Shown: one piece after another, positions 36,005 to 60,085 of the stretch | How the letters are laid out: each line of letters begins with the position of its first letter | Position numbering within the stretch: the stretch's first letter is position 1 | Assembly (NCBI GenBank): GCA_023238725.1 | Contig: CM041535.1 | Coordinates: 28,900,210-28,964,209 of the forward strand | From: Scortum barcoo | Taxonomy: Eukaryota > Chordata > Actinopteri > Centrarchiformes > Terapontidae | Direction of reading: 5' to 3' | DNA length: 64,000 nt | Notes under the pieces: model-generated | Database searches by the model: none | Seen by the model: the letters and a program-made list of their open reading frames with translations, nothing else | Told to the model about the DNA's origin: nothing | Program-made: the position numbers and the translations under genes

Positions 36005-36335
36005 ACAGGAAATATTTTTTAAAATAATTCAGTCATTTATGACAGACGTCAGTTTCAGACGTGAAGTCACGTTTATTTATTTTTTTTGTCCACCAAGACA
36101 AGGATGAGACATTCTCATGTGTTTAAGGTGTGTTCATGTCTGTTTGACATGAAAGGAATAAAAAAGAGACTGTTGACTTATTCTACACTAATTATCATAT
36201 ATAACAGTATTTAAAATCTGTTTCCTCCCCTGCAGTCACTGATTCCTTCATGTGCTTCATTTATGGTCCATACTGTCTGTTGTATTTTATTGCTGTACAT
36301 GTTTCAGGCTGAGCTCACTGGAACTGCTGCTTCTC

Positions 36336-36462
36336 CTCTAAATAATGTGAATGATTGTAATGTGTGTGAATAATGTGAATGATTGTAATGTATGTGAATA
36401 ATGTGAATGATTGTAATGTGTGTGAATAATGTGAATGATTGTAATGTGTGTGAATAATTTGG
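36336..36462 (+). repeat. 28-bp minisatellite
   Basis: About four copies of AATAATGTGAATGATTGTAATGTG-type units with few changes. Confidence 0.85.
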
Positions 36463-36469
36463 AGGTTTG

Positions 36470-37673
36470 AGCATTGTGAAGGTGTCACTTTGGGCTCTGG
36501 GTCATTGTGACGGCATTTCTCACTATTTTCACTCTTTTTACAAAGCAAACAATCAATCAATGGATCAATGGAGAAAAGAATCAGCAGATTGATCCAGAAT
36601 GAAAAGAATCATTAGCTGCAGTCCCAAAATACAAACTAGTTGAAAATGATCCACCTCAACCAACTCCAACAGTAAAATCCTGCTTTTACATTAATGAGGA
36701 GGAAGAATCATCTAATGAGAGAACAGACAACAGGACAACAGACACAGGGGACACTTTACTGACACAGGACTTTACTTTATGGACTTTAACTCCACTTTAC
36801 TGAGTAAACTTTCACGGAAGTGACATTTTAACTCGTAACAGAGTATTTCACAGTGTAGTATTGGTACTTTTACTGTATAAATGTGAACACTTCCTCCAGC
36901 AGTGTTATTACTGATGGAAATGATGAGTATAGGAAGTCAGACAGTCAGTCAGCAGTGTTTTCAATGTTTTATGAATATTAGTATTAATGAGATGTGTGAC
37001 TGACAGCAGCTCCTCTGATCTAAAAGCAGTTTTGGACGTTTTCTTCAAACCTTCATGTTAAAATATCCCGTTTACTCTCCGTCGCCGAGCTGATGATTGA
37101 AAACCGGCTCACAGGCACGCTGTCGACAATTCAAAGAGCTGATTTTGGTAAATGACTATAATTAATCCTCCTGAGCGCTGGTTTGAGTCCCAGCGGTCCT
37201 GGACTCGCCATCTGATTGACAGCTCTATTTTTAAGTCTTCCTGTCCACAACAGGAAGCAGAGCAGGAAGGAAATGGGACGTGACGGCTGCTGATGTGATG
37301 ACGGACAGTTTCTGTCTCTCCTGCAGACACTGAAAACACTCAGAGCCTCTGAGCAGGGCACCGAACACAACGTGGACTCTGCCGGCCCGGTTCCTTCCAC
37401 AGGCCAACCTGGCTCCTAGAACCAGAAACCAGACCAGGTGAAGACTGGAGCAGAGCCCAGAGTCCATGAAGTGGATCTGGTCTGGTCCTGTTGGAGAGCA
37501 GAAGGCGTGTTTGGACCTGGTCTTATACGGAGTTCTATCTCATGACTCCCACAACAGGATGTGATGCTGCTTTGAATGTTTGAATGAATCAAAGAAAATG
37601 AAGCTTCTGGTCTGCAGGTCAGTTTATGAAGAAAACTGCAGCTTAAACACACGAAAGAGACAACTTATTCAGA
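36470..37673. other. Intergenic DNA, nothing recognised
   Basis: No coding frame with splice or family signals, no RNA gene, and no obvious repeat was found between the minisatellite and the L1 tail. GTF3C4, expected here from mammalian synteny, was not recognised. Confidence 0.5.
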
Positions 37674-40600
37674 TTTTTTTTTTTTTTTTGTAATTCAAGT
37701 TTTTATTTCTTTTGTCTTTGGTGTTTGACAGTACAACATTTTACATTATGAGACATTTCTTATAATGCACATTACATGTAACATCAGAGGCATAGCAAAA
37801 CAAAACAAAAATAAAATAAGAGTACAATATAAATGATACTGTTCGTATGGAGGACATATTGATATTTACATAGCTGGAGAGCATATCCATACAGCAGATT
37901 AAAGTTTGAGTACACTCAGAGGAAGGTATTCATGTTGTAAGATCATCAGACAGTGTGAACAAGTCTCAGACTGGTGCTTTGATCTTATTTCTATTGTTCA
38001 TCCTGTTGAGCATAAGCTCATAAGAAGCCGTTTCTATCATAATGTTTATCCACTCTTTCAGTTCAGGGGGTTTGGGTGTTTTCCACAGTTTCAGTATTGT
38101 CCTAGCAGCCGTTGTAGTCCCTGCCATGATCACAGAAAATTCTCAGCTTGATATGTTGTGTATTTGGCTTCTATCCCCTAATAGGCATAATCTGTGAGAT
38201 TCACTTCCCAGCCATTTGCTCAGATTGTCCACAGCTGTTTTCCAGAAAGGTTGAATGACAGGGCACTCCCAGATGCAGTGAAACAGAGTACCTATGTCTT
38301 TCTGACATTTCCAGCACAAGTAATTGTTTATTATACCTGCTCTGTTGAGTCTTTGTGGAGTCCAATAATACCTGTGTGTTATTTTGTATTGTGTAAATTT
38401 TTATTTAGCTTCCTTAATGTATTTCCCATTGTTAGATATAATTCTCAGCCATTCCTCTTCATCCATCAGACATCCCAGGTCTCTCTCCCATATTGTTTTC
38501 AGGCTCTGACAGCCATCGCTGAGCAGTTGGTTGGTTGTTCTATAAAATATAGAGGCTCTGTGGCGCTCTGCAGGTAACGTGAGATAGTCTGTGATGTGGT
38601 TTCCATCCTTGTACTGAATCCTGGATATAATACAGTCTCTGATCTGTAGATATTTCCAAAAATGTTCCTTTCCCTTAAGATTGTATTTTCTTTTTATATC
38701 AGGGAATGACATGAACACCACTTCCTCATATAAGTTAGCAATGTGACATAAACCATTAAGGTGCCATTCCTTCCAATATACGGATGTCTTTCCAGTGCTA
38801 GAATATATTTGTTTACACTGTGATAATTTAAAAACAGAAAATTTTATGTATTTTGATCCAGATCTCTTTGGAGTGAGACATAATAAGGGTTCAATACCTT
38901 ATGGGAGGACTGGGATAGTTTATCAATAGGAGTGAAAGGGGATGACAGCTTATTTTCAATCTTAACCCACTCTAGCTGGTTGTCTTTGTTCCAGTGTTTG
39001 GCTAGTTTGGCCATTTCAAAGGAGGCATAGTAATCTCAGGTCTGGCAACCCCAGGCCTCCTCTGTCTGTAGGAAAACATGTTTTACTAAATTTAATTCTG
39101 GGTCTTTTCCTGTCCCATAAATATTCTATAATTATTGTATCATACTGTTTAATGATCTGAGGAGGTACAGTTACTGGCAACATCATAAGCACATAATTAA
39201 ATTGCGGTGCAACCATCATTTTTATCACATTGGCCTTCCCCCATAATATAAGCCTAAATTTCCCCCATTTATCCAAAATAGTTTTAATTTTATAAAGCTT
39301 AAAGAAAAGTTATTTCCTCCACTTCGCTGCTTAGTTTGATTCCCAAGTATTCCATTGATATCCCTTTTTGATATCCATTTAAAGCTGAAATTTGTCAGTA
39401 AATTTGAATTGCATAATCCAGATATAGGCATAGCTTCCAACTTTGTCCAGTTGATTTTGTATCCTGATAATCTGGAGTAAGATTGTATCGTGTTCATCAA
39501 GTGTGGTTATTGAGTTTAATGGGTCAGAATATCGTCTGCATATAATAATAGTTTATGGTCTGTCCCTCCTCTTTCCACCCCCCTAATATCTGCGTTAGCT
39601 CTGATGGCATTAGCCAACGGTTCCAGTACAATATTAAACAGTAATGGCGACAGAGCACAGCCCTGTCGAGTAGCTCTGATGAGGTTAAAAAGGGGTGAGA
39701 TTAGACCGTTTGTTATCACCACTGCCTTAGGGTTTTTGTATATAGTTCTAATCTGTTTAATAATGGTAATAATAATGGCTGGTCCAAATCCAAAATGTGA
39801 CAAGGCTGCAAATAAAAATTCCTATTGAACTCAGTCGAATGCCTTCTCGGCATCAAGCGAGGGGGCAACGACCGAGTCTTTTTCTGTTCGATTCAGCCAA
39901 ATTAGGTGTAGTAATCTTCTCATGTTGTTGGTCGAAGACCTATTTTTCATGAATCCGACTTGGTCAGAGTGTATAATGTTTGGTAAAGCCTTCTCCAGAC
40001 GTGTAGGCAGGATCTTAGTTAGGATCTTACAATCCAAATTTATCAGACTTAAAGGTCGTAGTAGTTAGCGGGGTTTGTGGTATCTCTATCTTTTTTTAGG
40101 TATCACTGATATTAAGGCTTTGTTAAATGTCGGGGGAGGATTCCTATTTTAAAAGCTTCATTTTACGCCTCATGCAGTATTGGTGTCAGGATATCTATAT
40201 ACTGCTTGTAATATTGTACATATTGTAATATGTACAGGGAATCCATCGAGACCCGGTGACTTCCCTAATTTCATACATGAAACTGTATTCCTGATTTCAC
40301 TGTCTGTTATTAAATGATCTAATAATTCCACCTGTTCAGGTGACAGTCTAGGCAGATTAATATTAGAGAAAAATTCTGTCTGTCATTCTGTCTTCTTGTT
40401 TGGGATCGATGTCTGATGTATATAGTTCTTTGTAAAACTGTTGTAAGACCTCATTTATTTCTTTGGTTGAAGAAACTATTTTATCTCCTTTCTTAATTGC
40501 TGGTATTATACTGTAGGAATTGTGTTGTTTTAATTATCTGGCAAGCAGCTTATCTGTCTTTTGTTCCCTTTCATAAAAATTTGTCCCCAGCCTAAATAAA

Positions 40601-41020
40601 GCATATTCCACTTTTTCTTATTTATTATAAATTTCTTGAAGTTGAAACTTAAGCTTACATATATCTCGATATAATTTATCTATGAAGTTTTTTGATAGTT
40701 CTATTTCCTGACTTCTAATTTCAGATTCCAACTCCTTTATTCTCCTCATACCCTCTTTTTTCTTTTTAGACGAATATGCTATCATTTTCCCCCTAATGTA
40801 CGCTTTTGATGCTTCCCATTCCATCGCTCTTGAGGTTGCACTGCCAGCATTAATTAAAAAAAAAAGATATAAGGTCATCCTTCAGTGACAGGTTGAAGGA
40901 TTCATCCTGTAGTAACGCTGTATTCATTCTCCATCTACCTTTTTTCTCAGTGTCAGTATTTATGTCAATGCTATGTCTGTGGGATATTACACCTCTAGCC
41001 AACTCTCTCTGGCTTTCTTC
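37674..41020 (-). mobile_element. L1-clade LINE, 5'-truncated, degenerate
   Basis: Minus-strand element with a poly(A) tail (T run at 37674-37689). Reading from 40900 downwards: post-endonuclease linker (WRMNTALLQDESFNLSLKDD near 40900), then RT motifs KILTKILPTRLEKALPNIIH and QVGFMKNRSS, SLDAEKAFD (motif A), ATRQGCALSPLLFN (motif B) and LLYADDILTH (motif C, near 39520). Downstream are INWTKLEAMPI, IEYLWDRKRPRI and LGLPDLRL. Most of the endonuclease and ORF1 are missing. Frameshifts and stops are frequent, so it is dead. The 5' boundary is uncertain; 41020-41320 is not explained. Confidence 0.8.
38401..40878 (-). pseudogene. L1 ORF2 fragment (reverse transcriptase)
   Basis: Broken coding region of the L1 above. 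The catalytic YADD and the motif A aspartate remain visible, but at least five frame changes or stops separate the blocks (near 40040, 39830, 39510, 39270 and 38750). The endonuclease domain is absent. Confidence 0.75.
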
Positions 41021-41326
41021 TCAGGCGGCACAGGATCAGGCCCAAACCCCCACCAATGTCTGTTACACACTTTTAAATCAGTCTGTTTCTCATTGTCCAT
41101 GTCATCCTTTATTGTGAAATGTTTCTGTTTTTAAGCAGACTGTTCATGCTTACCTATCTGCATTACAGTTCATTTTGATGAATTTTTCCACCTTCTTGGT
41201 GCTCCTGAAGCTCCGGGTTTTCCCCCTTATTCTGAAAATTAACTCCAAAGTCTTCAGGAATGACGCCTCAAACCTGTGGAACTACATATATGTATACACA
41301 CACACACACACACACATATACACTGC

Positions 41327-42915
41327 ACTGCTCAAAAAAATAAAGGGAACACTACAATAACACATGCTAGATCTGAATGAATGAAATATTCTTATTAAAT
41401 ACTTTGTTCTTTACATAGTTGAATGTGCTGACAACAAAATCACACAAAAATTATCAATGGAAATCAAATTTATTAACCCATGGAGGTCTGGATTTGGAGT
41501 CACACTCAAAATTAAAGTGGAAAAACACACTACAGGCTGATCCAACTTTGATGTAATGTCCTTAAAACAAGTCAAAATGAGGCTCAGTAGTGTGTGTGTG
41601 TGGCCTCCACGTGCCTGTATGACCTCCCTACAACGCCTGGGCATGCTCCTGATGAGGTGGCGGATGGTCTCCTGAGGGATCTCCTCCCAGACCTGGACTA
41701 AAGCATCCGCCAACTCCTGGACAGTCTGTGGTGCAACGTGGCGTTGGTGGATGGAGCGAGACATGATGTCCCAGATGTGCTCAATTGGATTCAGGTCTGG
41801 GGAACGGGCGGGCCAGTCCATAGCATCAATGCCTTCGTCTTGCAGGAACTGCTGACACACTCCAGCCACATGAGGTCTAGCATTGTCTTGCATTAGGAGG
41901 AACCCAGGGCCAACCGCACCAGCATATGGTCTCACAAGGGGTCTGAGGATCTCATCTCGGTACCTAATGGCAGTCAGGCTACCTCTGGCGAGCACATGGA
42001 GGGCTGTGCGGCCCCCCAAAGAAATTGCCACCCCACACCATTACTGACCCACTGCCAAACCGGTCATGCTGGAGGATGTTGCAGGCAGCAGAACGTTTCT
42101 CCACGGCGTCTCCAGACTCTGTCACGTCACGCCTGTCACATGTGCTCAGTGTGAACCTGCTTTCATCTGTGAAGAGCACAGGGCGCCAGTGGCGAATTTG
42201 CCAATCTTGGTGTTCTCTGGCAAATGCCAAACGTCCTGCACGGTGTTGGGCTGTAAGCACAACCCCCACCTGTGGACGTCGGGCCCTCATACCACCCTCA
42301 TGGAGTCTGTTTCTGACCGTTTGAGCAGACACATGCACATTTGTGGCCTGCTGGAGGTCATTTTGCAGGGCTCTGGCAGTGCTCCTCCTGTTCCTCCTTG
42401 CACAAAGGCGGAGGTAGCGGTCCTGCTGCTGGGTTGTTGCCCTCCTACGGCCTCCTCCACGTCTCCTGATGTACTGGCCTGTCTCCTGGTAGCGCCTCCA
42501 TGCTCTGGACACTACGCTGACAGACACAGCAAACCTTCATGCCACAGCTCGCATTGATGTGCCATCCTGGATGAGCTGCACTACCTGAGCCACTTGTGTG
42601 GGTTGTAGACTCCGTCTCATGCTACCACTAGAGTGAAAGCACCGCCAGCATTCAAAAGTGACCAAAACATCAGCCAGAAAGCATAGGAACTGAGAAGTGG
42701 TCTGTGGTCACCACCTGCAGAACCACTCCTTTATTGGGGGTGTCTTGCTAATTGCCTATAATTTCCACCTGTTGTCTATTCCATTTGCACAACAGCATGT
42801 GAAATTGATTGTCAATCAGTGTTGCTTCCTAAGTGGACAGTTTGATTTCACAGAAGTGTGATTGACTTGGAAGTTACATTGTGTTGTTTAAGTGTTCCCT
42901 TTATTTTTTTGAGCA

Positions 42916-42917
<2 letters not shown>
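41327..42917 (-). mobile_element. Tc1-like DNA transposon with perfect 27-bp inverted ends
   Basis: Ends at 41327-41353 and 42891-42917 are exact inverted copies (core CTCAAAAAAATAAAGGGAAC). Total 1,591 bp, the usual Tc1 size. The right end is followed by TA and a (TA)n run, consistent with TA target choice. The left flank has TACACTGC, an apparent CACTG duplication at the end. It lies next to the truncated L1. Confidence 0.92.
41411..42620 (-). pseudogene. Tc1-like transposase, one stop and one frameshift
   Basis: DDE-type cut-and-paste transposase read from an ATG at 42620. An N-terminal helix-turn-helix (MRRSLQPTQVAQVVQLIQ; VSVVSRAWRRYQETG) leads to the catalytic core VLFTDESRF (first Asp), LMQDNARPH (second Asp) and SPDLNPIEHIWD (Glu, DD34E spacing), so all three catalytic residues remain. 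An in-frame TGA interrupts the HTH region near 42535, in GCATGAAGG where an Arg codon would be expected. One extra A after VMVWGG (near 42022) shifts the frame. The C-terminus passes RGGHTHT and runs on to 41411, longer than usual. A recently active but now inactive copy is the simplest reading. Confidence 0.85.

Positions 42918-42983
<66 letters not shown>
42917..42983. repeat. (TA)n tract flanking the Tc1 element
   Basis: About 33 TA units directly abutting the right inverted repeat. Confidence 0.92.
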
Positions 42984-42989
<6 letters not shown>

Positions 42990-43275
42990 CTTTAACCAGC
43001 CTTTAACCAGCCTGAAATGATGACTTTAAACTGTTTTTGCAGTGATTTGCACGTCTACACTTCTTTTAAAACATTGTGCTTTACTGTTTTTTTTTATTGT
43101 TTTTAACTTCTGGACCTTCTGTCCTGTTTTTATAGTTTATGTGAAGCTGCAGCTCATTTCTTTATTGTAAAGATGCTGTACAAATTAAGTTTATTATCAT
43201 CATTAAAAGACATTAAACCAAATGAACATCTTTCAAGTTATAATTCAAATAAGAGTTGAAAATAAGAAATACTAC

Positions 43276-43363
43276 TGCGCATGTCCACAAAATCAGCTGT
43301 CAATGGGGCGGGGCGTCCGTGACGTAACAGGAAGCGTTCTCCACGTGTGTTGAGAGTTTGACG
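43276..43363 (+). promoter_or_regulatory. ddx31: ddx31 promoter and non-coding first exon
   Basis: Compact TATA-less housekeeping promoter. It has an NRF1-like half-site TGCGCATG (43276-43283), a GC box (43305-43315), a CRE-like TGACGTAA (43320-43327), an ETS-type ACAGGAAGCG (43327-43336) and an E-box CACGTG (43342-43347). The donor ACG|GTGAGT at 43364 closes a short 5' UTR exon that would splice to 43913. Confidence 0.65.
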
Positions 43364-43496
43364 GTGAGTTTGACATTTTTATTTTTAGGATTTTAGTTTC
43401 TCTAATTTTATTCTCGTTTCAATCTGAAGCAGCTGCGGTTAGCATGAGTTAGCACTAGCATACTAGCATTAGCTGCTGCGTTCCAACTGAGCGGCT

Positions 43497-43564
43497 GACC
43501 AGCTACACACACACACACACGCGACACGTTGTGTGTGTGTGTGTGTGTGTGTGTGTAGCTGGTC
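43497..43564. repeat. CA/TG inverted repeat in ddx31 intron 1
   Basis: GACCAGCTAC(AC)n, a 10-base centre GCGACACGTT, then (GT)nAGCTGGTC. The non-repetitive GACCAGCT/AGCTGGTC ends also pair, so this is a real 68-nt palindrome, not just two facing microsatellites. Confidence 0.85.
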
Positions 43565-43920
43565 TCGCTATTTAACACCATAAATCTTCTCAGACACAGT
43601 TTGCTGGTCTGTTTTTCTTCACTCAGTTTAAACGCAGACGTTGATCCTCTGCGTCACACCAGACTTCATTCAGAAATGTGTCCGTTTAACGTTTCCTCAC
43701 CTGTCGGACTGAAACACAGGTGTTAGAAAATACCGTGAAACACTAAAACATCCTGAAGGGTCACTCTTTAGTTCGGCACAAGTTAAATCAATCAGGCTTC
43801 TTTAGTTTGTCACGTGATAAAATATATCCTCATACAGGTGGAGCTGATTCAAACACGCTGCAGTGAGTCTCTGTGTGTGTCTTACCTGTCTGTCTGTCCG
43901 TGTGTCTGACAGGTGTGTTG

Positions 43921-55871
<11,951 letters not shown>

Positions 55872-57364
55872 TGGGGAGGAGACGACCTGTACAGCTGACT
55901 GAGAAATGTGAACACAGATCGATCTTCTGTCGCAGCAGCCAATCACGTGTGTGTAAGGCCTGGAAAGGTCCTGGAAAGGTCAAACTGTTTCCAGGTGAGA
56001 TGAATTTTATGAGCAGAGACGCTGCAGACTGAAAGGAAACATATCCAGGATCAGCTTTAACAGTCATCATCCTGAAAAGTTTCAGATTTGTGACATGAAG
56101 TTTTCTGAAGTGACGGGAAATGATCCTGAACACTCTGATTGGTCCGCAGTTTCGTGTTGTTTGTGTTGAAACTGATCATGTTTTTCTGACGTTTGTAAAA
56201 AAAAATATTTTATGATTTTCTATAAATTCAGACTGACGTCATCAGGATGTTTCTCAGGTTTCAAGTTTTTCAAGTTTTCAAGTTTTTCACAGCTAGATGT
56301 TTTCGATGGAGACATAAAAGATTAATTTTTGTTTGTCAGAAAACTAAAATGTATTTTTCCTCTTAAAGGCAGCAAAGCCCGACTCGTCTTTCCTCAACGA
56401 GTCTGCTGATCAACAAAAACACAGTAAAACTGTAGTAATTATTACTGCAGTTAAATTTCAGTTAAACTACAGTTAAACTACAGTATATCTGGAGATGAAA
56501 GAAGAAATAAGATTCAGGTGTTTGTTTCTCCTCGCTCGATGCAGGACAGTTTTTACAGAACAAGTCTGAACTTGTGTTTTTGCTGCTCTGAACAAAACAA
56601 GTTTCATTAAAGTGGAAATCTGACAAACATCAACACACACACACACTCTCTGCATGGACTGACAGTGTGTGTTTTTATTGGACCACACACACCATGTTTC
56701 CATGAACTGTAAACAAGCCTTCAGTCCGTCTCTTGGTGTTGCAGCACTTCTGCTCGTCCTCGTGTCATCGCTGCCTTTTAACCACATTAATATTTCACCT
56801 TCTGTTTAATAATTCAGCAGCTAATCGCTCCAGAAACGTCTGATTGGACGGCTGAAACAGTCAATGAACATCAGATCTGACCTCCATCTTTGTTTGATCT
56901 TGGACTCATTAAAGTCTTTTACCATCAAAATACACAACAAATAATGACAGAGAAAATAAGAATTATTTGCACATTTACTGAAAAAGGTAAAAATTCTAAC
57001 TACAGATTTTAAAACATCCAAAATCCACGTCATCATTTTATCTGTTGGCCTGACGTCTCTGATATGAAAACATCATTTTATCATCACATTATTTCACCAA
57101 CAAACTGAGTCGCAGTGAAACGTTCACTCGTGTTTCTGTCCTCTTGATGTGACGTCACACCACTCAACCGATATATCAATGGAGAACGGAGTTATTTCCA
57201 GGAAGTCGTCCTCAAAGAGAAAACGTTTTTTCAGGGACAAAAGAGCCAATCAAAGTCCTCTGAACTTTTCTGCTCATAATCAACCGGAGGAATATTTCCT
57301 GTCTCTAGTCGTTGGTCCTGGAGGGGGCGGAGCTGCTGTCAGCGGGGGTGTGGCTCTGTGTGGG
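55872..57364. other. Convergent ddx31/barhl 3' interval
   Basis: Holds both 3' UTRs. No perfect AATAAA was found close to either stop; an A-rich tract lies at 56200-56210. No other gene, RNA or mobile element recognised. Confidence 0.5.
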
Positions 57365-60085
57365 TCAGGAGGCGGGGCAGCAGGGGCGGGGCAGGGTTGT
57401 GGAGGGGGGCGGAGCCTCTGTGGAGGGGGCGGACAGGTACAGGTCCAGAGTGGGCGGGGCAGGAGTGAACAGGTAGTGTGTGGGCAGGAACATCCTACCG
57501 GCTTCAGCCAGCAGCTCCAGACCGACGGCCGACTGACGCTTCCACTTTGTTCTGAGAAGAAACAAACATCAGTGTGATTCAGCGAAAGAACCAGAAAACA
57601 CAAATCTGAACATTAAACCAGCTTTTCTGGAGTATAAAACAAATGATCAGATTTAAACAGATGAATTATTAAATGTTTGCTGTCCTCTTCTGTCTAATCA
57701 AATAAAAACCTTTATTTCTTAAAGAGAAAATAAAAATAACATCTGAATAAACAACGTGGAGTTTATTGATAATTATTTCGACCTCCAGCCAATCACACCA
57801 CAGATTCTCTGTGGACCAATAAAAATCTATCAATAAATAAAGAATCTGCTCTCTGTGATTCTGCACTAAAAGCTCCAGATTTGTTTCTACATGAATTATT
57901 GATCATTAATTACAGCACACACTGCTGAATTATTGATCACACGGCATTCATTATTAATCGGGAAGTGTCTCACGTGTGTCCGTCTGCAGTGATACTGAGC
58001 ACAGACAGACAGACTGACAAAGAAATAATCTTTGTTAAAGCAGGAAATCAGAACATTCGTAATATTTTATGAGTTTTTATATTATACTCTGTTTTTTTCA
58101 TAATATTTGGCTCATTCATATGGGAGCTAAACTCACACACTGAATTATTCACTTATAATGTTCATGTTGAGGTTAACAGGGATTCTTTAACTTTGGAAAT
58201 GATCACGTGGTTTGATCGAAAGTGTCAAACAGCCAGGAGACGTAAAACAACATGAAAGGGAGACAAATATACATAGAGACAAAGACACAAAGATACATAA
58301 AGACAAAGATACACATAGAGACAAAGGCACTGTGGGTGTCTTGTCTTCAGTCTGCGTCTCCTGCCCTTCTGTAGCAGGGCGGGGCTGTTTTGTTGCCCCG
58401 CCTGTGGTTACCTCCTGTTCTGGTACCAGGTCTTGACCTGCGTGTCGCTGAGCTGCAGAGAAGCAGCCAGCTCCATTCGGTCCTGGACGCTCAGGTATTT
58501 CTGTTTCTGGAAGCTCCTCTCCAGCCTCGACAGCTGCTGGTCGCTGAACGCCGTCCGAGCTTTACGAGGTTTCTTCAGTCGGGCCGCCGCCGAGGCCTCG
58601 ACGTGCTCTGAGGAGAAGAAATGACATCACAACAGTCAGGTGATTATTCCTGATGTCTGAAGGTCTGCAGGTGAATAAAGAATAATAATCTGATGAATAA
58701 TCCACGCAGCTGAACGATCTGATGAACAAACGTCTGAAAACTGTCAGGAAAAAAAAAGTCATTTCAATCTGAATCCTGAAAATCTGCGGCAGGATTATTT
58801 TACTCAGAGGTCAGAGGTCATGCCAAGTCCATCAGTCAGTCAACACTTTTCAAACCATCAAAACACGATAATTGATTCATCATCAGTATGAAAAATAATT
58901 CATTTCAGTCCTGTTAAATAAAAACGTATTAAAATAAATCAAAGAATTTATAACAAACACTTTAAAAGATGAACAGAAATCAGGACGTTTTATTAAACGT
59001 GAATTTTAAACTGATGTGATGAAAGCTACAAGTCAAACATGTTTTATTCTGTTTGAAATCTGATGACGTGAATTTAATCTGATTCAACCAAATAAACCTT
59101 TTCCTGATTAATAATTCATGAACAGCCCTCACATTTAGTCCTTAACGAGACTTTTAAAGTAAAGTAAAACCATCAATGACAGAATCAATAAAAATATGAT
59201 TTATTGTTATTCATATAATTAATGTAATAATCTGTGATTTAAATAAAGAAGAGAAAACTGCTGCTGGAACTTTACATTTACTTTAAAAAACAAAGATGTT
59301 GACATCTTCAAAAAATAAGTCAGAAATAAACTCAGTTTTTATTTTTCATCTGAACTCTGAGAGGAAACTGTAAAAATGAGACATCAATTCATTAACAGGT
59401 TATCGAATTATTGTTGTTGTTATTATTATTCCATAAAGAAGAAATCAGATAAGATTGAAAACTAATTAAATCTCCTTCAGCAGCTCACAGTTATTATTGT
59501 TTTTATTATTCTTTTATTATCTTATTTAAAATAGAAAAATCTTCACCTTTTAAATCAGCGGGTGAAAATAAAGATTTGAAATCGTGGAATCTTTCAATGC
59601 GCCGATTGATAGGATCAATATTATTGGTTAGATAATAAATATGTGCAGTTTTACTTTGACATCATTTAAAAAGAAGCCGGTTTCATTGTTTGTTTTGTTT
59701 AAATTAACTGATTCAACAGAATCAAACTAAAAGAGTCAGGTGTGTGTGTGTGTGTGTGTGTGTGTGTCTCACCTCTGCAGGTCTCATCCTGGTACTCCTC
59801 CTCCGGTCCGGCCCGTCCCGGGTCAGGCCGGCAGTCCGCTAAGATGTCCCGGATCAGGAAAGAGGAGCTGACGCGGGGCTGGAGCTGCTGCAGGTGAGCG
59901 GGCAGCGCGGCGGACTCCAGCCGAGGAGCAGGCTCTCTGCGCGGGGACGGAGGCTCCGAGCCGCCGCCGCTGCTGTCCGGGCTGAGCTCCGGAGGCTGTG
60001 GCCGGGGGAGGAGCGCCGCGGGCGGCCTGAGGCGGAGCAGAGAGTCGATGCGGAACGTGGAGCCGCCGGAGGCAGAAAGCTCCAT
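57365..60085 (-). CDS. barhl1: BARHL-class homeobox transcription factor, 3 exons, 231 aa
   Basis: Nuclear homeodomain repressor of the Bar-like class, used in neural, retinal and inner-ear development. Exons on the - strand: 59773-60085, 58412-58607, 57365-57551; phases agree and give 231 codons plus stop. Exon 1 encodes two FIL-type (eh1-like) motifs, TFRIDSLLR near residue 10 and SSFLIRDILADC near residue 75. Exons 2-3 encode the homeodomain from RKARTAFSDQQLSRLERSF to TWYQNRRTKWKRQ, with Bar-class Thr47 and Asn51 (WYQNR) intact. The tail keeps VGLELLAEAG and then RMF but lacks the NYSALQ found between them in BARHL1/2, and ends in a Pro-rich segment unlike either. It is about 100 aa shorter than BARHL1. 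Position beside ddx31 supports barhl1, but it may be a diverged teleost paralog, so the symbol is provisional. Confidence 0.88.
58608..59735 (-). other. barhl intron 1, no feature
   Basis: AT-rich intron sequence without repeats or open frames of note. Confidence 0.6.
59740..59767 (-). repeat. (CA)n directly after the barhl exon 1 donor
   Basis: On the gene strand the donor reads AGAG|GTGAGA followed at once by (CA)n, the arrangement also seen in ak8 and ddx31 introns. Confidence 0.85.

Noticed and set aside
35762..36022. Identification of the orphan exons as SPACA9 or GTF3C4
   Set aside because: The peptide does not resemble either protein as I know them; kept only as an unidentified candidate.
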